9,426 nucleotides of DNA from an uncultured Oscillospiraceae bacterium (GTDB lineage: Bacteria; Bacillota; Clostridia; Oscillospirales; Oscillospiraceae), in the NCBI GenBank assembly GCA_900751035.1, contig CAADSF010000149.1, positions 1-9,426 on the forward strand. Reading direction: 5' to 3'. The notes below the pieces were generated by a model. That model did not search any database and had not been told where the DNA came from. It saw only the letters and a list, made by a program, of their open reading frames with translations. Positions within the stretch are counted from its first letter, which is position 1; each line of letters starts with the position of its first letter. Below, piece after piece: positions 8,126 to 9,426 of the stretch. The position numbers and the translations under genes were made by a program.

Positions 8126-8196
8126 CCGCGGCAGTGCCGCGGTGGTGAGCTGAGACTGCGCACAGCGCAGCCCCGCAAGATACTGGTATTTCTACC
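8126..8196 (-). promoter_or_regulatory. phnD leader with three stem-loops
   Basis: The leader of about 98 bases between the predicted transcription start (near 8196) and phnD can form three stem-loops: a 4-bp GGTA/TACC stem with a GAAA loop (8185-8196), a 6-bp CTGCGC/GCGCAG stem (8156-8170) and a 7-bp CCGCGGC/GCCGCGG stem with a 3-base loop (8126-8142). The last ends 12 bases before AGGAGG. I recognise no known riboswitch here. They may stabilise the message or act in control. Confidence 0.5.
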
Positions 8197-8202
8197 GAAG
8201 CA

Positions 8203-8231
8203 AATATACCACATCCTGTGAGACAATACAA
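8203..8231 (-). promoter_or_regulatory. Candidate phn operon promoter, extended -10 type
   Basis: On the minus strand TATATT (8203-8208) is preceded directly by TGG, giving an extended -10, and lies 17 bases from TTGTAT (8226-8231), a weak -35. A weak -35 next to an upstream repeat array is what an activator-dependent promoter would show. It gives a leader of about 98 bases before phnD. Confidence 0.5.
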
Positions 8232-8240
8232 GAAGTCAAA

Positions 8241-8279
8241 TGCAAGAAATATGTCAAATTTTCTTCAAATTTTCTTAAA
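8241..8279 (-). promoter_or_regulatory. Pho-box-like direct repeats upstream of the phn promoter
   Basis: On the minus strand four hexamers start exactly 11 bases apart: TTTAAG (8274-8279), TTGAAG (8263-8268), TTGACA (8252-8257) and CTTGCA (8241-8246). Gram-positive PhoP sites are direct TT(A/C/T)A(C/T)A-like repeats with about 5-base spacers, hence an 11-bp period. The third copy fits well, the first two partly and the last poorly. The site sits just upstream of the candidate -35, where an activator would bind. PhoP control under phosphate limitation is an inference, and AT-rich sequence can mimic such repeats. Confidence 0.45.
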
Positions 8280-8324
8280 TTCGGCTTACTAATTTGAAAC
8301 TGTCCACAGTATAAAGACAAATGT

Positions 8325-9062
8325 TCAAAACGGCGCGCAGTGCACCTTGCCGATGGAAACATAGCCGTTCAGAACCGCGTGGATATCGCTGCCGTCCGTC
8401 ACGGCGTCTGCGTGCAAAACCTTTGCAACAGGCGACAGATAGCGCACACCGTTTTCCTCGCGGACGCATTCATAATAGTTTTCGTAATACGACTGCTTTT
8501 CCGGGAAACGCTCGTACAGAATGCCGCGGCAGTCGCAGAGCGGACAGGTGGGGAAGTTGACGTTCCAGATTTCGCCCCGGCCGAGCGGCTTCTCCAGAAG
8601 CTCGCCAAGAACGGAGCAGAGGTAGTGATCGGTAACGTCGAAGGATTTGCCGTCGCGCATGGAAAATGCAATGGCGGGAACGCCGTGCATGGCCGCCTCT
8701 GTCGCCGCGCCGATGGTTCCGGAGTAGGCGACGTCAAGACCCGCGTTCAGCCCGTCGTTGATGCCGGACAGGACAATATCCGGGCGGAAGGGGAGCAGTG
8801 CGTTCAGCGCAACCTTGACACAATCGGCGGGCGTGCCGTCTACGCTCCATGCGGCCTCCACAGGAACCGGGAAATCATAGCGGTAGACCGCCATCTGGCT
8901 CTTTTCAGAGATAGTCAGGCGGACAGACATGCCGCTGCACTGGTGTTCCGGTGCAGCGACCTAGACCGTTCCAAATGAGGCAGCGGCGCGGGCCAGCTTT
9001 GCAATACCTTCCGACCGGATCCCATCGTCGTTCGCAATCAGAATTTTCAGCTTTTCTTTCAT
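8325..9062 (-). pseudogene. surE: surE (5'/3'-nucleotidase) interrupted by an in-frame amber codon
   Basis: The frame from the ATG at 9062 reads MKEKLKILIANDDGI, the standard SurE start with metal ligands D12 and D13, then runs to TAG at codon 34 (8961-8963). It continues without shift: VAAPEHQCSGMS (35-46, ligand S43), GTPADC (76-81), LSGINDGLNAG (98-108, ligand N102) and YSGTIGAATEA. The stop is at 8325, for a total of 245 codons, the normal SurE length. SurE is a cytoplasmic metal-dependent phosphatase that removes phosphate from nucleoside monophosphates. The amber lies in the strand before the APEH segment, in a position where Trp is plausible, so one TGG-to-TAG change explains it. Restart at M45 (8930) has no ribosome site and would lose D12, D13 and S43. 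GGAG (9075-9078) lies 12 bases before the ATG. A read error or UAG read-through cannot be excluded. Confidence 0.82.
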
Positions 9063-9089
9063 ATGTGCAATACACTCCTTTGTGTGCCT

Positions 9090-9119
9090 ATCTTATCACA
9101 GACAAAGAGCCGGAAACAA
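9090..9119 (-). promoter_or_regulatory. Candidate promoter of surE
   Basis: On the minus strand TAAGAT (9090-9095) is preceded by TGA, giving an extended -10, and stands 18 bases from TTGTTT (9114-9119). The predicted start would leave a leader of about 20 bases holding GGAG. The match is fair, and no activator site is seen. Confidence 0.35.
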
Positions 9120-9349
9120 GCTGCAAATTCGACAAAAAGCCCCATGAATTCAAAAATCTCTTCAATTCCCCAGAAGCCTCGCAGAGTTTTGCACCCGCAG
9201 GCGCAAAATAGTTTTTAGATCATTTTTTCCGGCGGCATGTACGTCGGAAAAAATACTCTACGCGCAGAGAGTGTGTCCTCGCCGGCTTTGCCGGCGGGGA
9301 CGCGCGGGTCGGAGCGCAAGTCCTTTTCTCCAAAGCCGTTTGCGGCTTT

Positions 9350-9385
9350 GGAGAAAAGAAGAAGCCTCCGCAAAGCGGAGGCTTC
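9350..9385 (-). terminator. Minus-strand terminator for a gene beyond the right edge
   Basis: A perfect 11-bp GC-rich stem (GAAGCCTCCGC, loop TTT on the minus strand) is followed leftwards by TTCTTTTCTCC. This is a good rho-independent terminator for transcription entering from the right. Confidence 0.55.
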
Positions 9386-9393
9386 AGTCTGTC

Positions 9394-9423
9394 GAAAAAG
9401 TCCAGCGGAAGCTGGGCTTTTTC
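9394..9423. terminator. Likely bidirectional terminator at the right edge
   Basis: A 13-bp stem with A and T tracts at its ends (GAAAAAGTCCAGC paired with GCTGGGCTTTTTC, loop GGAA) gives a GC core followed by a run of five T on both strands. It can end transcripts from either side. Confidence 0.55.
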
Positions 9424-9426
9424 ACA

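Larger units (their letters stand above)
9187..9423. repeat. Gene-free stretch with six closely spaced stem-loops
   Basis: No gene is seen from 9063 to 9426. Six inverted repeats are packed here: 9187-9208 (9-bp stem with one mismatch), 9222-9254 (10-bp stem ATTTTTTCCG with a 13-base loop), 9275-9301 (12 bp with one wobble, loop TTT), 9323-9358 (perfect 16 bp, loop TTTG), 9361-9385 (perfect 11 bp, loop AAA) and 9394-9423 (13 bp with one wobble, GGAA loop). Several have three-base TTT or AAA loops. This is far more structure than a simple intergenic gap needs. It may be a multi-copy intergenic element, stacked terminators or a structured RNA. I do not recognise a named family. Confidence 0.6.

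Noticed and set aside
8284..8324. A terminator for surE between its stop and phnD (ACTGTGGACAGT)
   Set aside because: The stem is only five base pairs and the following T-rich stretch is broken, so it is too weak to list.
8961..8963. The surE amber codon as a pyrrolysine codon
   Set aside because: No pyl gene is in the window, SurE is not a known pyrrolysine protein, and a TGG-to-TAG change or a read error is simpler. It remains checkable genome-wide.

Overview
The window looks like a chromosomal stretch of a Bacillota bacterium of the class Clostridia, probably a gut member of the Oscillospiraceae or a relative. The reasons are strong AGGAGG-type ribosome sites, tightly packed genes with a base composition a little above half GC by eye, a clostridial-style lipoprotein with a Thr/Glu-rich linker, an EFR1-type flavodoxin/ferredoxin protein and the short clostridial type of peptide deformylase. 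The genus is an inference. All ten supported genes lie on the minus strand, so transcription runs from high to low coordinates.

Right end (about 9063-9426): a gene-free stretch packed with six stem-loops, two of which can act as terminators for a gene beyond the edge, followed by a possible promoter for surE. The surE gene (8325-9062, 5'/3'-nucleotidase) is complete in length and keeps its metal-binding motifs. It carries one in-frame amber codon at codon 34 (8961-8963), where relatives could well have Trp, so it is annotated as a probable pseudogene.

Centre (1642-8279): a phosphonate/phosphite-type ABC uptake operon. A candidate extended -10 promoter with an 11-bp-spaced Pho-box-like repeat upstream of it drives a leader with three stem-loops, then phnD (lipoprotein binding protein), a hairpin that probably causes partial termination, phnC (ATPase) and two permease genes of the phnE type. 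After a second hairpin come a UshA/CpdB-like metallophosphatase with no signal peptide and a P-loop NTPase of unknown role. A perfect 17-bp palindromic terminator closes the unit. No C-P lyase, phosphonatase or phosphite dehydrogenase is visible. The only phosphorus-releasing enzyme linked to the transporter is this cytoplasmic phosphoesterase, so the true substrate is open.

Left end (1-1571): a second unit with a 141-aa Cys-containing protein of unknown function, a short peptide deformylase whose motif I Gln is replaced by Met, and an EFR1-type flavodoxin/4Fe-4S protein cut by the window edge. The last two genes overlap by ATGA, which suggests coupled translation.

No tRNA, rRNA, CRISPR array, insertion sequence or phage gene was seen.
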